The position numbers were made by a program, and so were the translations under genes. The notes below the pieces were generated by a model. The model was not told the origin of the DNA, ran no database searches, and saw only the letters and a program-made list of their open reading frames with translations. A stretch of DNA of 56,173 nt from Acetatifactor sp. (GTDB lineage: Bacteria > Bacillota > Clostridia > Lachnospirales > Lachnospiraceae), in NCBI GenBank assembly GCA_022511465.1, contig JAFLRM010000021.1, forward strand, positions 1 through 56,173, written 5' to 3'. Every line of letters starts with the position of its first letter. Positions within the stretch are counted from its first letter, which is position 1. This document shows positions 7,846 to 16,763 of the stretch, piece by piece.

Positions 7846-8790
7846 CTACTGTTTATTTTTTGAAGCTCCATGCTTTTTCAGCCTGCGCAGGAAGATCCTA
7901 AGGCGCTTGTCCAGCAAAAGGACGATACCATGAAGCAAAACCTGAATGACGGTGATATGCCCTGCAGCATACAGCCTTCCCTCAAAGATCGCCTGAGCGA
8001 AGTCCGGTATGACATGTATATCTTTCCCTAATTTTGGAGATAACATACAGTATACACCATAAAGATAACCTGTGGTGTCCGGCGATGCTGCACCGAAGAT
8101 GACATCTGCTTTAAGCTTCCTCGGGCGTATGCCCTTTAATATCTTTCCCACCCGAAAACAAGCATGCTTGAACAGTTCTCTGGTATTCTCCTCCGTCAAA
8201 AGCTTCTGGTAGAAAGAGATATTTTCCCAAACATCTTTTATTCTATCATATATTTTTAAAATTGTGTACTTTATCTTAACATATTTTGCGGAAATCTTAT
8301 CATGAAAGCTTTTTTTCCCTGTCGCCACCGGTTCTTCCGGGCTTATATCCGCCTCTTTGGGATATTCCTCCTGCGGTTTGACTTCCGTTCGATCTGCCTG
8401 CTCCCCGTCGTCTTTCTCACGGGTAATCTCTTCTCTTGGGACGGTTTCCTCCTTGGGAATATCCTGTCTTACGGTCTTCCCGGGACTCTTATCCGGAGCA
8501 ATTTTGCTGTCGTCTCCCTTCCTGTCCATCTCACCGGAGTCAAAAACTTTGAAGAAAAGAGCCTTCACAGTAAGCTTCCCCGGATCAGGATAAGCAAAAT
8601 GCACCCGGAGAAGTCCAAACAGCCAGTGCGCTTTCACCTGTATGGACATTTCTTCCGCATCTTTTTGTCCTTTTACACGGTAAGTGAACGGAAAGAACAA
8701 CACCAAAAGCAAGACCACAAATACCACTCCCAAAAGGACCAGGAGCACAATACCCAATATGGATAACAGATTTAGGACTATGTCTAACAT
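7846..8790 (-). CDS. DUF2953 domain protein (YtfI-like)
   Basis: Protein of 314 residues from the ATG at 8790, which follows AAGGAG by 8 nt; the frame opens earlier, but that part lies inside the upstream gene. A single very hydrophobic N-terminal helix (about residues 7-31) anchors it. The domain start (KAHWLFGLLRVHFAYPDPGKL) is typical, then comes a long charged linker rich in Glu and Lys, and a C-terminal part with FGAASPDTTGYLYGVYC. The family's biochemical role is unknown; the gene is nearly always next to gerW. It overlaps the upstream gene by 7 nt, so translation is probably coupled. Confidence 0.88.
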   Translation of the reverse strand: MLDIVLNLLSILGIVLLVLLGVVFVVLLLVLFFPFTYRVKGQKDAEEMSIQVKAHWLFGLLRVHFAYPDPGKLTVKALFFKVFDSGEMDRKGDDSKIAPDKSPGKTVRQDIPKEETVPREEITREKDDGEQADRTEVKPQEEYPKEADISPEEPVATGKKSFHDKISAKYVKIKYTILKIYDRIKDVWENISFYQKLLTEENTRELFKHACFRVGKILKGIRPRKLKADVIFGAASPDTTGYLYGVYCMLSPKLGKDIHVIPDFAQAIFEGRLYAAGHITVIQVLLHGIVLLLDKRLRIFLRRLKKHGASKNKQ

Positions 8791-9119
8791 AACAAATACT
8801 CCTTCAGGGCACAGTCTCCTCTCTCCTTCAGGCACTCTTTTACAATCTGTTCCACTAAAGTTACGGCCTCCTCGTGATCGGAGGCAATGCCCACCACATA
8901 CAGCTCCAGATCTTTGTAATAGGGCTGCGCAATCTGGCGTGCGTCCAAAATATCCAACTGTTCTTTGGGATTGCTGGCGATCGTGATCAGGGAAACATTC
9001 ACCAAAAACGGCCTAGTGTGCAATTTCTTTTTTATTTTATCCAGTTTTTTTCCCGAAATGCCATTCCCCAGATACAATTTCGGATGGTATGTAAGTTTTC
9101 TGATCATGTGGCTTGCCAT
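8784..9119 (-). CDS. Conserved hypothetical protein upstream of DUF2953
   Basis: Small soluble basic protein of 111 residues (start ATG at 9119; an ATG at 9110 is nearly as good). Visible segments are LTYHPKLYLGNGISGKKLDK and, in the second half, LDARQIAQPYY and YVVGIASDHEEAVTLVE, which suggest a small alpha/beta fold. The C-terminus ends CALKEYLLC. I recall similar proteins in the same place in other Lachnospiraceae, always unnamed. The stop codon overlaps the DUF2953 start. No catalytic motif or membrane segment is seen. Confidence 0.75.
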   Translation of the reverse strand: MASHMIRKLTYHPKLYLGNGISGKKLDKIKKKLHTRPFLVNVSLITIASNPKEQLDILDARQIAQPYYKDLELYVVGIASDHEEAVTLVEQIVKECLKERGDCALKEYLLC

Positions 9120-9245
9120 AACTCCCAAAACCTATTAATGACCCATAATTAACGGATCTGATGGCCATTCGACCGTTTCATTGATTTGAATGAAGTTTAT
9201 TATAACATAAATTTTCAACAAAAACAAATTGAAACAAAATTTTTG

Positions 9246-9273
9246 TTGACATATTTTTACAATATTTTATACT
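9246..9273 (+). promoter_or_regulatory. Strong promoter of the HD-GYP gene
   Basis: TTGACA (9246-9251), 16 nt, TATACT (9268-9273). The start codon lies only about 25 nt beyond the expected transcription start, so the leader is very short and just holds the ribosome site. Confidence 0.75.
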
Positions 9274-9302
9274 TAAATATAGAAACCAAAGGAGGTAACA
9301 TC

Positions 9303-10355
9303 TTGAGAGAAATAGCAATCAACGATCTGATGCCCGGAATGGTACTTGGAGCAGATCTCATATTACAAGGACAAATGCTCTATGCAGCAGGCACAATTCT
9401 GGATGACATGATCATTAACCGCCTTAATCGCCCTGATATACCCAGCGTCACCATCAAGGAGGAGTTTGATTCTTCTTCCACCCATATTGAGCGCATTCGT
9501 TTCAACGATAGATTTCAGGCGTTTGTAGAACGATACAACACCTGTCTGAATCGTTGTAAAGGCGTTATGCTGAGTTTTCTTGGCACCAAACAGCGTATTC
9601 AGGACGATGTACTTCTGCAGATTTATGATGATGTCTATGAGACGATCTCCACTGGCTCCGAATTGTTGGACTTCCTCTACAATATGATGCCAGGCGATGA
9701 TCAGCTGACCTATGCCCAGTGTCTGAACTCTGCTCTTCTCGCCGGAACATTTGCGGATTGGCTGTCCATGAGTGAAGAGGACAAGAAGATTCTTATTTTG
9801 TGCGGCTTCTACTACGATATTGGCAAGTGGAATCTACCATACAATATCCTCTGGAAGCCCGGCAAACTCACCGATGAGGAGTTCCGTCAGATCAAGACAC
9901 ACCCCATTGTCGGGTACTCTTTGGTGCGCTATCTCGATATCAACGAACATGTGAAAAATGCGATAATCATGCATCATGAGCGTCTGGATGGAAGTGGATA
10001 TCCCTATCATATGACAGGCAACAATATTGATGTGTTCGCGCGCTATGTTGCCATTATCGACACATACGTTGCCATGGCCTCTCCTAGAACCTATCGGAAT
10101 GCTTTCACTCCCCTGCAGATTCTTGGCACCTTCGAGAAGAGTATGGAACAGTATGATGTGGAGTTGCTTCTGCCGATCATGAGGCACATTGCAGATTCCC
10201 AGATCGGCACCACGGTACAGTTGAGCGACGACTCCATATGGGAGGTGCTGATCCTTAATCCTAATAAGTTCTCCCGCCCTATCCTGCGCAACACTAAGAA
10301 TGAGATCCTCGATCTACAATCGCGCAAGGATCTTGAGATTGTGAAGAACGTATAG
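9303..10355 (+). CDS. HD-GYP domain protein with altered metal ligands
   Basis: Member of the cyclic-di-GMP phosphodiesterase family, 350 residues. The true start is TTG at 9303, seven nt after a perfect AAAGGAGG; the frame runs further upstream over the promoter. The N-terminal region (1-90) is the usual small domain beginning REIAINDLMPGM. In the HD-GYP domain HHERLDGSGYP (224-234), the lone His of THP (200) and Asp253 of the IDTY segment are intact. However the HD dyad reads YDIGK (171-172) and the first ligand His is Gln139 (TYAQCLN). Two of the usual metal ligands are therefore replaced. The protein may bind cyclic-di-GMP without cutting it, or use fewer metals. It is monocistronic and ends with TAG. 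Confidence 0.88.
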   Translation: MREIAINDLMPGMVLGADLILQGQMLYAAGTILDDMIINRLNRPDIPSVTIKEEFDSSSTHIERIRFNDRFQAFVERYNTCLNRCKGVMLSFLGTKQRIQDDVLLQIYDDVYETISTGSELLDFLYNMMPGDDQLTYAQCLNSALLAGTFADWLSMSEEDKKILILCGFYYDIGKWNLPYNILWKPGKLTDEEFRQIKTHPIVGYSLVRYLDINEHVKNAIIMHHERLDGSGYPYHMTGNNIDVFARYVAIIDTYVAMASPRTYRNAFTPLQILGTFEKSMEQYDVELLLPIMRHIADSQIGTTVQLSDDSIWEVLILNPNKFSRPILRNTKNEILDLQSRKDLEIVKNV

Positions 10356-10376
10356 CTTAAATAAACCAAGAGACGA

Positions 10377-10413
10377 AAACCGGAAGTATTTATTCTAGAA
10401 ATACTTCCGGTTT
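10377..10413. terminator. Bidirectional terminator between convergent genes
   Basis: Perfect stem AAACCGGAAGTATTT/AAATACTTCCGGTTT, shared by the HD-GYP gene on the plus strand and the Nudix gene on the minus strand. It overlaps the last codons of the Nudix gene. Confidence 0.85.
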
Positions 10414-10847
10414 CCCCATAAATTCATCTTTTTCAACTCTAAATATTCATTGTATGCACGCTCTAAGATTTGTTTCTCATTAGCAAATTTCAACAGATGA
10501 TAGGCCTCGTGATATTTGTAGAAGCCGGAATCCATAAAAAATTCCTCTTTCTGTGGCTTACTGAAATAGCTTTCCGCCATCATCAGATACCAGTGAACCT
10601 CTTTCTCCACCGTGTCCTCCGGTACACTGAAAGAATACTCGCTCTTTCCGATATACTTGATGATGGTGGTCTTGGCACCGGTTTCCTCCAGAACCTCACG
10701 CAACGCTGTGTCCTTGTACTCCTCACCCGGCTCTACGGTTCCCTTGGGCAGTACCCAACCCTCGTATTTATTTTTATAGTTCTTGTACAAGAGCAAAATC
10801 TTTCCGCGAAAGATCACCACTCCTCCACAGCTTGTCGCTTCTATCAT
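10395..10847 (-). CDS. Nudix hydrolase
   Basis: Hydrolase of nucleoside-diphosphate-linked compounds, 150 residues. The Nudix box is complete: GTVEPGEEYKDTALREVLEE then TG, with the REVLEE metal-binding core. The start is the ATG at 10847, 6 nt after GGAGG; an ATG two codons upstream overlaps the ribosome site. Substrate unknown; possible ones are diadenosine polyphosphates, NADH or damaged nucleotides. It is the last gene after the PBP, 26 nt away. The stop is TAG, inside the bidirectional terminator. Confidence 0.92.
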   Translation of the reverse strand: MIEATSCGGVVIFRGKILLLYKNYKNKYEGWVLPKGTVEPGEEYKDTALREVLEETGAKTTIIKYIGKSEYSFSVPEDTVEKEVHWYLMMAESYFSKPQKEEFFMDSGFYKYHEAYHLLKFANEKQILERAYNEYLELKKMNLWGNRKYF

Positions 10848-10873
10848 GTTCATCCTCCAGTAAAAACACCAGA

Positions 10874-12406
10874 TTATTTTTCCGCAAAATATGTGTCAAA
10901 GAGACGCCTGGCAATTGGAACCGCGTAATCGCCGCCGGATCCGGCGCCCTCAACAATGATCGTCACGCAAACCTCTGGCTCCTCCACTGGCGCAAATCCA
11001 GTAAACCACGCGTGACTATCTCCTTTTTGGTTATTATACTCGGCGGAGCCGGTCTTACCCGCAGCTGTGTAGCCAAAACCTTTCAATTTGCTGGCTGTGC
11101 CCTGCTCCACTACCGCGGTCATCATTTCTGTCAACATGGCAGATTCATCCTTACTCATCAGTCTTCCATAGCTGTTTGGTCGGAAGCTTTTCACTACATT
11201 CCCTTCATCGTTCTCCACGTGGTCGATCACATAGGGAGTCATTAAAACACCATCGTTTGCAATGGCACAGGTGATCATGTTCAGATGCATAGGAGTAATC
11301 TGTGTCTTTCCCTGTCCAATGGCAGTCTGCATCATCTCATCCGTTGAAAGTTCATCTGAAACTATCACTGAGCTTCGTGAGTAATTTAATGTCAAAGGTA
11401 GTTCCTCATTAAACAAGAGAGCCTCCAGCGTCTCTTCAAAAGACCTCCGGTCAAGCCCCATGCCGATTTTGGCAAATGAGGAATTACAGGATTTTGCAAA
11501 GGATGTCAGAAAATTCACGGAACCGTGGCTGGCACCGTGATAACAGTTGATCCTGCTGTTTCCCACGCTGTAATGTCCGTTACAGTTAAAAGAATAATTC
11601 TGGTAATTTCCCGGATCTTCTCTGTAATATTCTAGAGCCGTTATCATCTTGAAAGTTGATCCCGGCGGATATAGCCCCTGTGTTGCCCGGTTTAACAACA
11701 CAGAGCTGTCGTTACTCTCCACAAGGTCATCCCAGATCTCTTCAATCTCATTGGGGTCAAAATCGGGGTGAGATACCAATGCAAGTATCTTTCCGGTGGA
11801 AACCTCAGTCACAATGATCGCTCCCTTGGATATGCCCAACTGCTTATCCGCCACTTCCTGTAATTGCACGTCCAGAGTAGTGTACACGTTGTCGCCGGGA
11901 TTCTTCACGCCCGCCACATCGTTTGCCACTTTGTTGCTCAAAGAGGTGTTGGTGTTGATCAGGTAATAGTTGGCCAGAGCCTCCACTCCCATCCTGCCCT
12001 GGGTGGAATATCCCACAATATGGGAAAAAAGGTTTTTGAATGGATATTCACGGCGTTCATTCTGATTCTCGTCCAGAACTGTTTCAGCCAGCACCTCGCC
12101 GTCTCTTGACAGAATACTTCCCCGGAAGTTGCGGGAAAGCAAAATCTGCTGTCTCGGATTGTAGCTGTTGTTGATCATTTCCTGCTCACTTGTGGCCACA
12201 AAATGCCCCAGATATCCGATCATGCTGATAAAAAGAGCAATAAACACGCCCGCCGTCATCAAAATCTCTCTCTGGTTGCCATGCCGGCCACCGACTGCCA
12301 GCCCTTTAACGGTCCCACCGGAGCGTTTCTTTGCGCTATGAACTTTTTTGCTCCCATTTTGGTGGCTGACAATTTGGGGGTTGCTCTCTCTTTCCAGTTT
12401 AGCCAT
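10874..12406 (-). CDS. Class B penicillin-binding protein (PbpA/FtsI type transpeptidase)
   Basis: Crosslinks peptidoglycan outside the membrane. 510 residues: basic cytoplasmic N-terminus (1-46), one membrane anchor (about 48-70), a short dimerisation region and the transpeptidase domain. All three catalytic motifs are present: STFK (250-253), SCN (306-308) and KTG (451-453). The non-catalytic N-terminal domain is short, as in the PbpA group paired with RodA-like partners. The start overlaps the FtsW-family gene by 8 nt, the usual glycosyltransferase-transpeptidase pairing, so both likely form one complex. Confidence 0.93.
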   Translation of the reverse strand: MAKLERESNPQIVSHQNGSKKVHSAKKRSGGTVKGLAVGGRHGNQREILMTAGVFIALFISMIGYLGHFVATSEQEMINNSYNPRQQILLSRNFRGSILSRDGEVLAETVLDENQNERREYPFKNLFSHIVGYSTQGRMGVEALANYYLINTNTSLSNKVANDVAGVKNPGDNVYTTLDVQLQEVADKQLGISKGAIIVTEVSTGKILALVSHPDFDPNEIEEIWDDLVESNDSSVLLNRATQGLYPPGSTFKMITALEYYREDPGNYQNYSFNCNGHYSVGNSRINCYHGASHGSVNFLTSFAKSCNSSFAKIGMGLDRRSFEETLEALLFNEELPLTLNYSRSSVIVSDELSTDEMMQTAIGQGKTQITPMHLNMITCAIANDGVLMTPYVIDHVENDEGNVVKSFRPNSYGRLMSKDESAMLTEMMTAVVEQGTASKLKGFGYTAAGKTGSAEYNNQKGDSHAWFTGFAPVEEPEVCVTIIVEGAGSGGDYAVPIARRLFDTYFAEK

Positions 12407-13796
12407 TTTTTCTCCGTTTATTTTCCTTTGATTGCACTGTTCCTGTTTGCTTTTTTGCGGGCTTTTGCTCTTTGCGGGCGGAGACCTTTTTACCTTCCGC
12501 CTGCTGAAGTCTTATGTAGATGCCCTGTATGATGAAAAACATGATCATGGAAGTCATGCAGGAGCTTCCGCCGTAGCTGATGAACGGAAGCGTCACTCCG
12601 GTCATAGGAATAAACTTGACGCCGCCTCCCACAGTCAAAAAAATCTGAAAGATGTACATGACACCAATTCCGTACACGATCATCTGATAAAACCGATCGT
12701 GAATGCGCAGTGCAATCTCTATGATCATAATAAAACTGCTGATACATACTAAAATCACGCAAATTCCAAATATCACGCCCAACTCCTCGCAGACAGAGGA
12801 AAAGATAAAGTCTGCCTCCACCAGAGGAATTGCCCCGGGATCCCCCTTAAGGAGCCCCATTCCAAACCAACTTCCGCCGCTCACTGCAAAGAGGGAATGG
12901 GCAATCTGATACCCTCTGGTGTCAATGTAGCTCCAGGGATCTCTCCATGCAAGCACGCGGTCCCGCACATGGCTGAAGAGATAGTAAGCCACCACAGCAG
13001 CAGCGCATCCTCCCGCCGTTCCCGCAAGCAGATAGAGATAGTTTTTGCTTGCAATAAACACAACTAGCACAAAGCAGATAAAGAAGATCAGGGCACTTCC
13101 CAAATCTCTCGACACCACCAGCACAATAACATGGATACCGGCGGCCACAGCCGTCAGAGCTATCCGTTGGAAGGTCACATCCTCCCAGAGTGCTGCCGCC
13201 AAGAAGAACAAAAAAAGGATCTTCACGAACTCGGAGGGTTGGAAAGTCACTCCAGCCACGGTAAAGGAAATCTTGGATCCGCGGGTCACCTCTCCCATGA
13301 CGAGCACCACACTGAGAAGCGCTACACCCAACGCCGCATAAACCCATGTCAGCTTCTTAAAGAAGCGGATCTGCGAGATCAGGTATGGGATCAACAGGGA
13401 GATGGCCAGAGAGACCAGCACAATTATATACTGGCGGATCGCTCTTTGAAAAGACATTCTCGATATCATGCAGAAACCGACGCCCAGAAGCATGCACATA
13501 TTGTTCAAAAGGAGCCTGTTGGCCTTTTCATAGATCATAGTTACCAGCATGACAGTAGCAAACATAAAGATCTGTACAAATGCAAAGAAAAACAGATACT
13601 GTATGTCTCCGCTGTCCAAAGCAAGCGTCAAAAAACACAATACCTGAACCAGAAACATCAGTCCGCTCTGCACCAGATAGGCTATGCGTCTGTCGCTCTC
13701 CTCCCGATAGCGGAATATGTAAAAGCAGGTGACCGTGTACAGCACCATAGAAAATGCGATAAAATATTTAGATAATTCAATGAAGTATTCCTGCAT
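12399..13796 (-). CDS. FtsW/RodA/SpoVE family peptidoglycan polymerase
   Basis: SEDS-family glycosyltransferase that polymerises lipid II, 465 residues with about 10-12 membrane helices. The family signature appears as GFCVILVCI-type helices, SALIFFICFVL after RDLG, and PLVEADFIFSSVCEELG, ending with PFISYGGSSCMTSM. The start is the ATG at 13796, eight nt after AAAGG. The C-terminus is a Lys-rich cytoplasmic tail. It overlaps the class B PBP downstream, and the division gene zapA is nearby, so it serves either elongation or division; which one cannot be decided from sequence alone. Confidence 0.92.
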   Translation of the reverse strand: MQEYFIELSKYFIAFSMVLYTVTCFYIFRYREESDRRIAYLVQSGLMFLVQVLCFLTLALDSGDIQYLFFFAFVQIFMFATVMLVTMIYEKANRLLLNNMCMLLGVGFCMISRMSFQRAIRQYIIVLVSLAISLLIPYLISQIRFFKKLTWVYAALGVALLSVVLVMGEVTRGSKISFTVAGVTFQPSEFVKILFLFFLAAALWEDVTFQRIALTAVAAGIHVIVLVVSRDLGSALIFFICFVLVVFIASKNYLYLLAGTAGGCAAAVVAYYLFSHVRDRVLAWRDPWSYIDTRGYQIAHSLFAVSGGSWFGMGLLKGDPGAIPLVEADFIFSSVCEELGVIFGICVILVCISSFIMIIEIALRIHDRFYQMIVYGIGVMYIFQIFLTVGGGVKFIPMTGVTLPFISYGGSSCMTSMIMFFIIQGIYIRLQQAEGKKVSARKEQKPAKKQTGTVQSKENKRRKNG

Positions 13797-13813
13797 TTCA
13801 TACACCTTTTATA

Positions 13814-16186
13814 TTATTCAACGCCCCGTTTCTCATGTCCCGTGGTATAGTAGACCTTATCCGGGAATTGGGAACGGCCAGATCCCCCTCCATAAGGAGG
13901 AGGCAACTTAGGCTTTGCAAAGTCCGCTGACCAAAGATCCTCAAAATATGTGAGAAGCGTCTCACTCTCCCAACCACTCTCTGTGGTCAGATCCACTCTG
14001 AATTCTGTCCTCCCCTTCCATCCGGAGAGTTCTCCGTGCAGGGAAAGGGGTACGCTGTTGTAGATGATATTATAACAGTGCAAGCAATTTTGCTCCACTG
14101 GGAAACGCTTTTGATAGCGGTCGATCAACCATGTAGTCACCGGCTGGCAGCCACTATATCCCGTTTTGCAGCCGTCCATTGTGTTGACCACACAGTTTGC
14201 TGTGACCATCATGGGAATGCGCCCGTAGATGATCTTCTCACTGGAGATTGGGCCGTTTATCAAGCACAGCTGCTCCGCACTTTTTAGCTCAAGTGGCAGA
14301 CAGAAACCGGATAGCGTGTCCTGCCACACATTGATCGTCTCCCGGTTCCAGATGTAGACACCGGCATCTGCATAAATCTTTCCGGTAAATTTCCAAGGCA
14401 GATTTTGTTTAAGGCTTTTGATCCATCCCAATCCGTCCAGAGAACGCACCAGTACTCCGGAAAACACATCCGGATACCAGCTAAACAGCCGGAAAATTCT
14501 GTCTAAACAGGCATGATCCTTTTGTCGGATGATATAAGGCAGCGCAACAATGACTTCACTCTGCCTGGACAACTGTCTGCAAGCCTCCAAAGCCGCATTC
14601 AGATCACCTTGGACAAGGCTGCTTTCTTCCTCCTCTGCTGTCAACAAGTCACCGTCCACATAGATGCGCTCAAAAACCTTCCCCGACTCTGGCCGACACT
14701 TCATCTGAAACTGTAGAACAGCTTTCAATTGTTCCCACGTACGCAGGGAAAGATGCAGACGGCTTGTACCGCCGGTATTCTTCTCCTGCATCCTGTCCTC
14801 CAGAATGTGTGCAGTCCTGTTGGGCGCTATCACATCCTTTCTATGTAAAGCCAGTCCATTTTGAAGGATCAGTGCATCTTCCAGCTTTCGGACTACTGCC
14901 CTGCGAAGTTCATTGATGGCACGCAGGGGATAAAAGGCATTTTCGCTCACAACAATGTCCATTCGCTCCGCAGTAAAGACACTGTCGCCCAGTTTTCTCA
15001 ACTGCTTCTCTATATTTTCTAACGTAATGGGCTGTTTGTCGGCAACCGACACCGGCTCGCCCGCCACCGTAACTGACAATCCTCCCAAAGAGAGGGTTAT
15101 CTGTGCCCTTTTGCCGGTCTCGAAGGAGGCTTTATAGCTCACCGCCATACGGGGACGCTTCTCCAGATGATCGCGACGGATCCTCGCAAGCAGCGCTTCG
15201 TCGCTGCCGCTGTACGCAGGGTTTTCCAAAGTCACCATATCCCTGCCGTTGTGCTTCTGGTAATAGCCGTCCTGTCTCTCACTTCGGATATACAGACAGG
15301 ATAAATTCTTTATATCTGCCTCCTCTATTGAAAACTGCTGTTTGTTCCAGTCAATTCCTTCTTTCAGTCCTGTATAATAGCGGTCAATATACTTGCGATA
15401 GATGGCGGTCACACCAGCTGTGTACTCGGGCTTTTTCATGCGTCCTTCAATCTTGAGAGAATCAATCCCTGCCTCGATCAGCGCCGGAAGCATCTCAATG
15501 GTGCACATATCCTTCAGGCTCAAGGGATAACATTCCCCAGAAATCTTTCGCTTTCCACCACTCTTGTTCTCCACCTTGTAGGGGAGTCTGCAGGGTTGGG
15601 CACATCGTCCACGGTTGCCGCTTCGCCCTCCCAAAATGCTGCTGAAGAGACACATGCCGGAGTAACAATAGCACATGGCACCGTGGATAAAGGTCTCTAT
15701 AGAGAGGCCGGTCTCCTTTTTAATCCTGACGATCTCCGAAAGACTTAACTCTCTGGCCGGAACAATACGGCAGGCCCCCATCTCCTTCAGAAGTGCTGCA
15801 CCATAGTGTCCGGTCATTGTCATCTGCGTACTCACATGAAGCTCCAGTTTTGGAAAGTGATCCCTGATATAGGCAAATACACCAATATCCTGAACGATAA
15901 CACCGTCCAGCCCCGCCTCATAAAATGGGAGCAGATATCCGTGAAGTTCAGAAAACTCGCTTTCTTTCACTAAGGTATTGACTGTCAGGTAAATCTTCCG
16001 ACCCCACAGGTGGGCGTAGCGAATCCCCTCCACCAGCTCTTCTGTTGTAAAATTGTCGGCATAAGCCCGAGCCCCAAAGCGGTCACCGCCCAGATAGACG
16101 GCGTCTGCGCCCGCGTGGATGGCGCCGTACAAGCCCTCTTTGTTGCCGGCCGGAGCCAGAAGCTCCACGGAAGCTCTCTGTTCCAT
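13814..16186 (-). CDS. Peptidase U32 family protein, long form with DUF3656-like region
   Basis: U32 family member of 790 residues. The start is ATG at 16186, six nt after GGAG. The N-terminal U32 region (about 5-330) begins VELLAPAGNKEGLYGAIHAG and carries the family's Cys-rich segment (GAMCYCYSGMC ... RGRCAQPCR), whose four or more cysteines may bind a metal or an Fe-S cluster. The rest is the long C-terminal extension typical of the RlhA-like subgroup. Relatives include collagenase-like proteins and RlhA, which hydroxylates 23S rRNA, so the RNA-modifying role is at least as likely as proteolysis. It sits between zapA and the ftsW-type gene on the same strand. Confidence 0.9.
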   Translation of the reverse strand: MEQRASVELLAPAGNKEGLYGAIHAGADAVYLGGDRFGARAYADNFTTEELVEGIRYAHLWGRKIYLTVNTLVKESEFSELHGYLLPFYEAGLDGVIVQDIGVFAYIRDHFPKLELHVSTQMTMTGHYGAALLKEMGACRIVPARELSLSEIVRIKKETGLSIETFIHGAMCYCYSGMCLFSSILGGRSGNRGRCAQPCRLPYKVENKSGGKRKISGECYPLSLKDMCTIEMLPALIEAGIDSLKIEGRMKKPEYTAGVTAIYRKYIDRYYTGLKEGIDWNKQQFSIEEADIKNLSCLYIRSERQDGYYQKHNGRDMVTLENPAYSGSDEALLARIRRDHLEKRPRMAVSYKASFETGKRAQITLSLGGLSVTVAGEPVSVADKQPITLENIEKQLRKLGDSVFTAERMDIVVSENAFYPLRAINELRRAVVRKLEDALILQNGLALHRKDVIAPNRTAHILEDRMQEKNTGGTSRLHLSLRTWEQLKAVLQFQMKCRPESGKVFERIYVDGDLLTAEEEESSLVQGDLNAALEACRQLSRQSEVIVALPYIIRQKDHACLDRIFRLFSWYPDVFSGVLVRSLDGLGWIKSLKQNLPWKFTGKIYADAGVYIWNRETINVWQDTLSGFCLPLELKSAEQLCLINGPISSEKIIYGRIPMMVTANCVVNTMDGCKTGYSGCQPVTTWLIDRYQKRFPVEQNCLHCYNIIYNSVPLSLHGELSGWKGRTEFRVDLTTESGWESETLLTYFEDLWSADFAKPKLPPPYGGGSGRSQFPDKVYYTTGHEKRGVE

Positions 16187-16242
16187 AGCACTCTCCAACC
16201 AGTATTACTTGAAAAAAGCTGCCCTGGTCGGACAGCTTACTC

Positions 16243-16644
16243 TTATTTTTCCTTTAGCTCTGCCTCTAAGCGCACTATTTTCTTGGCATTGTCGTTGGCC
16301 TCCTGTTTCAGATCCTTGGCCTCTTTCTCAGAGGTCTCTAACTTGATCTGTGCGGAGATCAACTCATGCTTTAAGTCGTAGAGTTCCTTTTCCTTGGCCT
16401 GAAGCTCTTCCTCCAAGAGAGATATCTGCTTCTTCGCTTTAAAGTAATCGTCGGCGATATTCAACTGCAACAGCACGCTCTGGGTATCGAGGGGTTGACG
16501 CTTAAAACTCTCGACCTTGTTGTATTCATTTACCTTGTTGTTGATGTAGGAAGCTACTTTCTGCAAGTATTCCTCACTCTCGTAGCCACTTAAGGTGAAC
16601 ACCTTTCCGGCAATGATCACCTCGGTATCTGTTTTTGATGACAT
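16243..16644 (-). CDS. zapA: Cell division protein ZapA
   Basis: FtsZ-bundling protein, 133 residues from the ATG at 16644 (GAGGTG just upstream). The N-terminal ZapA head is clear (KVFTLSGYESEEYLQKVA, then YINNKVNEY), followed by a long coiled coil (about 75-133) of alternating Lys and Glu. The coiled tail mediates tetramer formation. It has its own promoter and stands between ruvB and the U32 gene. The family role is placing and stabilising the Z ring in the cytoplasm. Confidence 0.9.
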   Translation of the reverse strand: MSSKTDTEVIIAGKVFTLSGYESEEYLQKVASYINNKVNEYNKVESFKRQPLDTQSVLLQLNIADDYFKAKKQISLLEEELQAKEKELYDLKHELISAQIKLETSEKEAKDLKQEANDNAKKIVRLEAELKEK

Positions 16645-16710
16645 AACCGCACCTCTTTTGCCTGAAAAACACAATATCTATTATATTCTACAAAAGTTAC
16701 TACTAAATCT

Positions 16711-16739
16711 ATTATATATCAGATTGTTGCTACTAGCAA
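16711..16739 (-). promoter_or_regulatory. zapA promoter with overlapping palindrome
   Basis: TTGCTA (16734-16739), 17 nt, TATAAT (16711-16716). The -35 lies in a perfect palindrome TTGCTAcTAGCAA (16727-16739), a possible operator. Confidence 0.6.
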
Positions 16740-16763
16740 GTTTTTTATGAGTTTTTTCAGCGA

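Noticed and set aside
13131..13775. Plus-strand open frame of 214 codons
   Set aside because: Antisense to the FtsW/RodA gene, with very polar composition.
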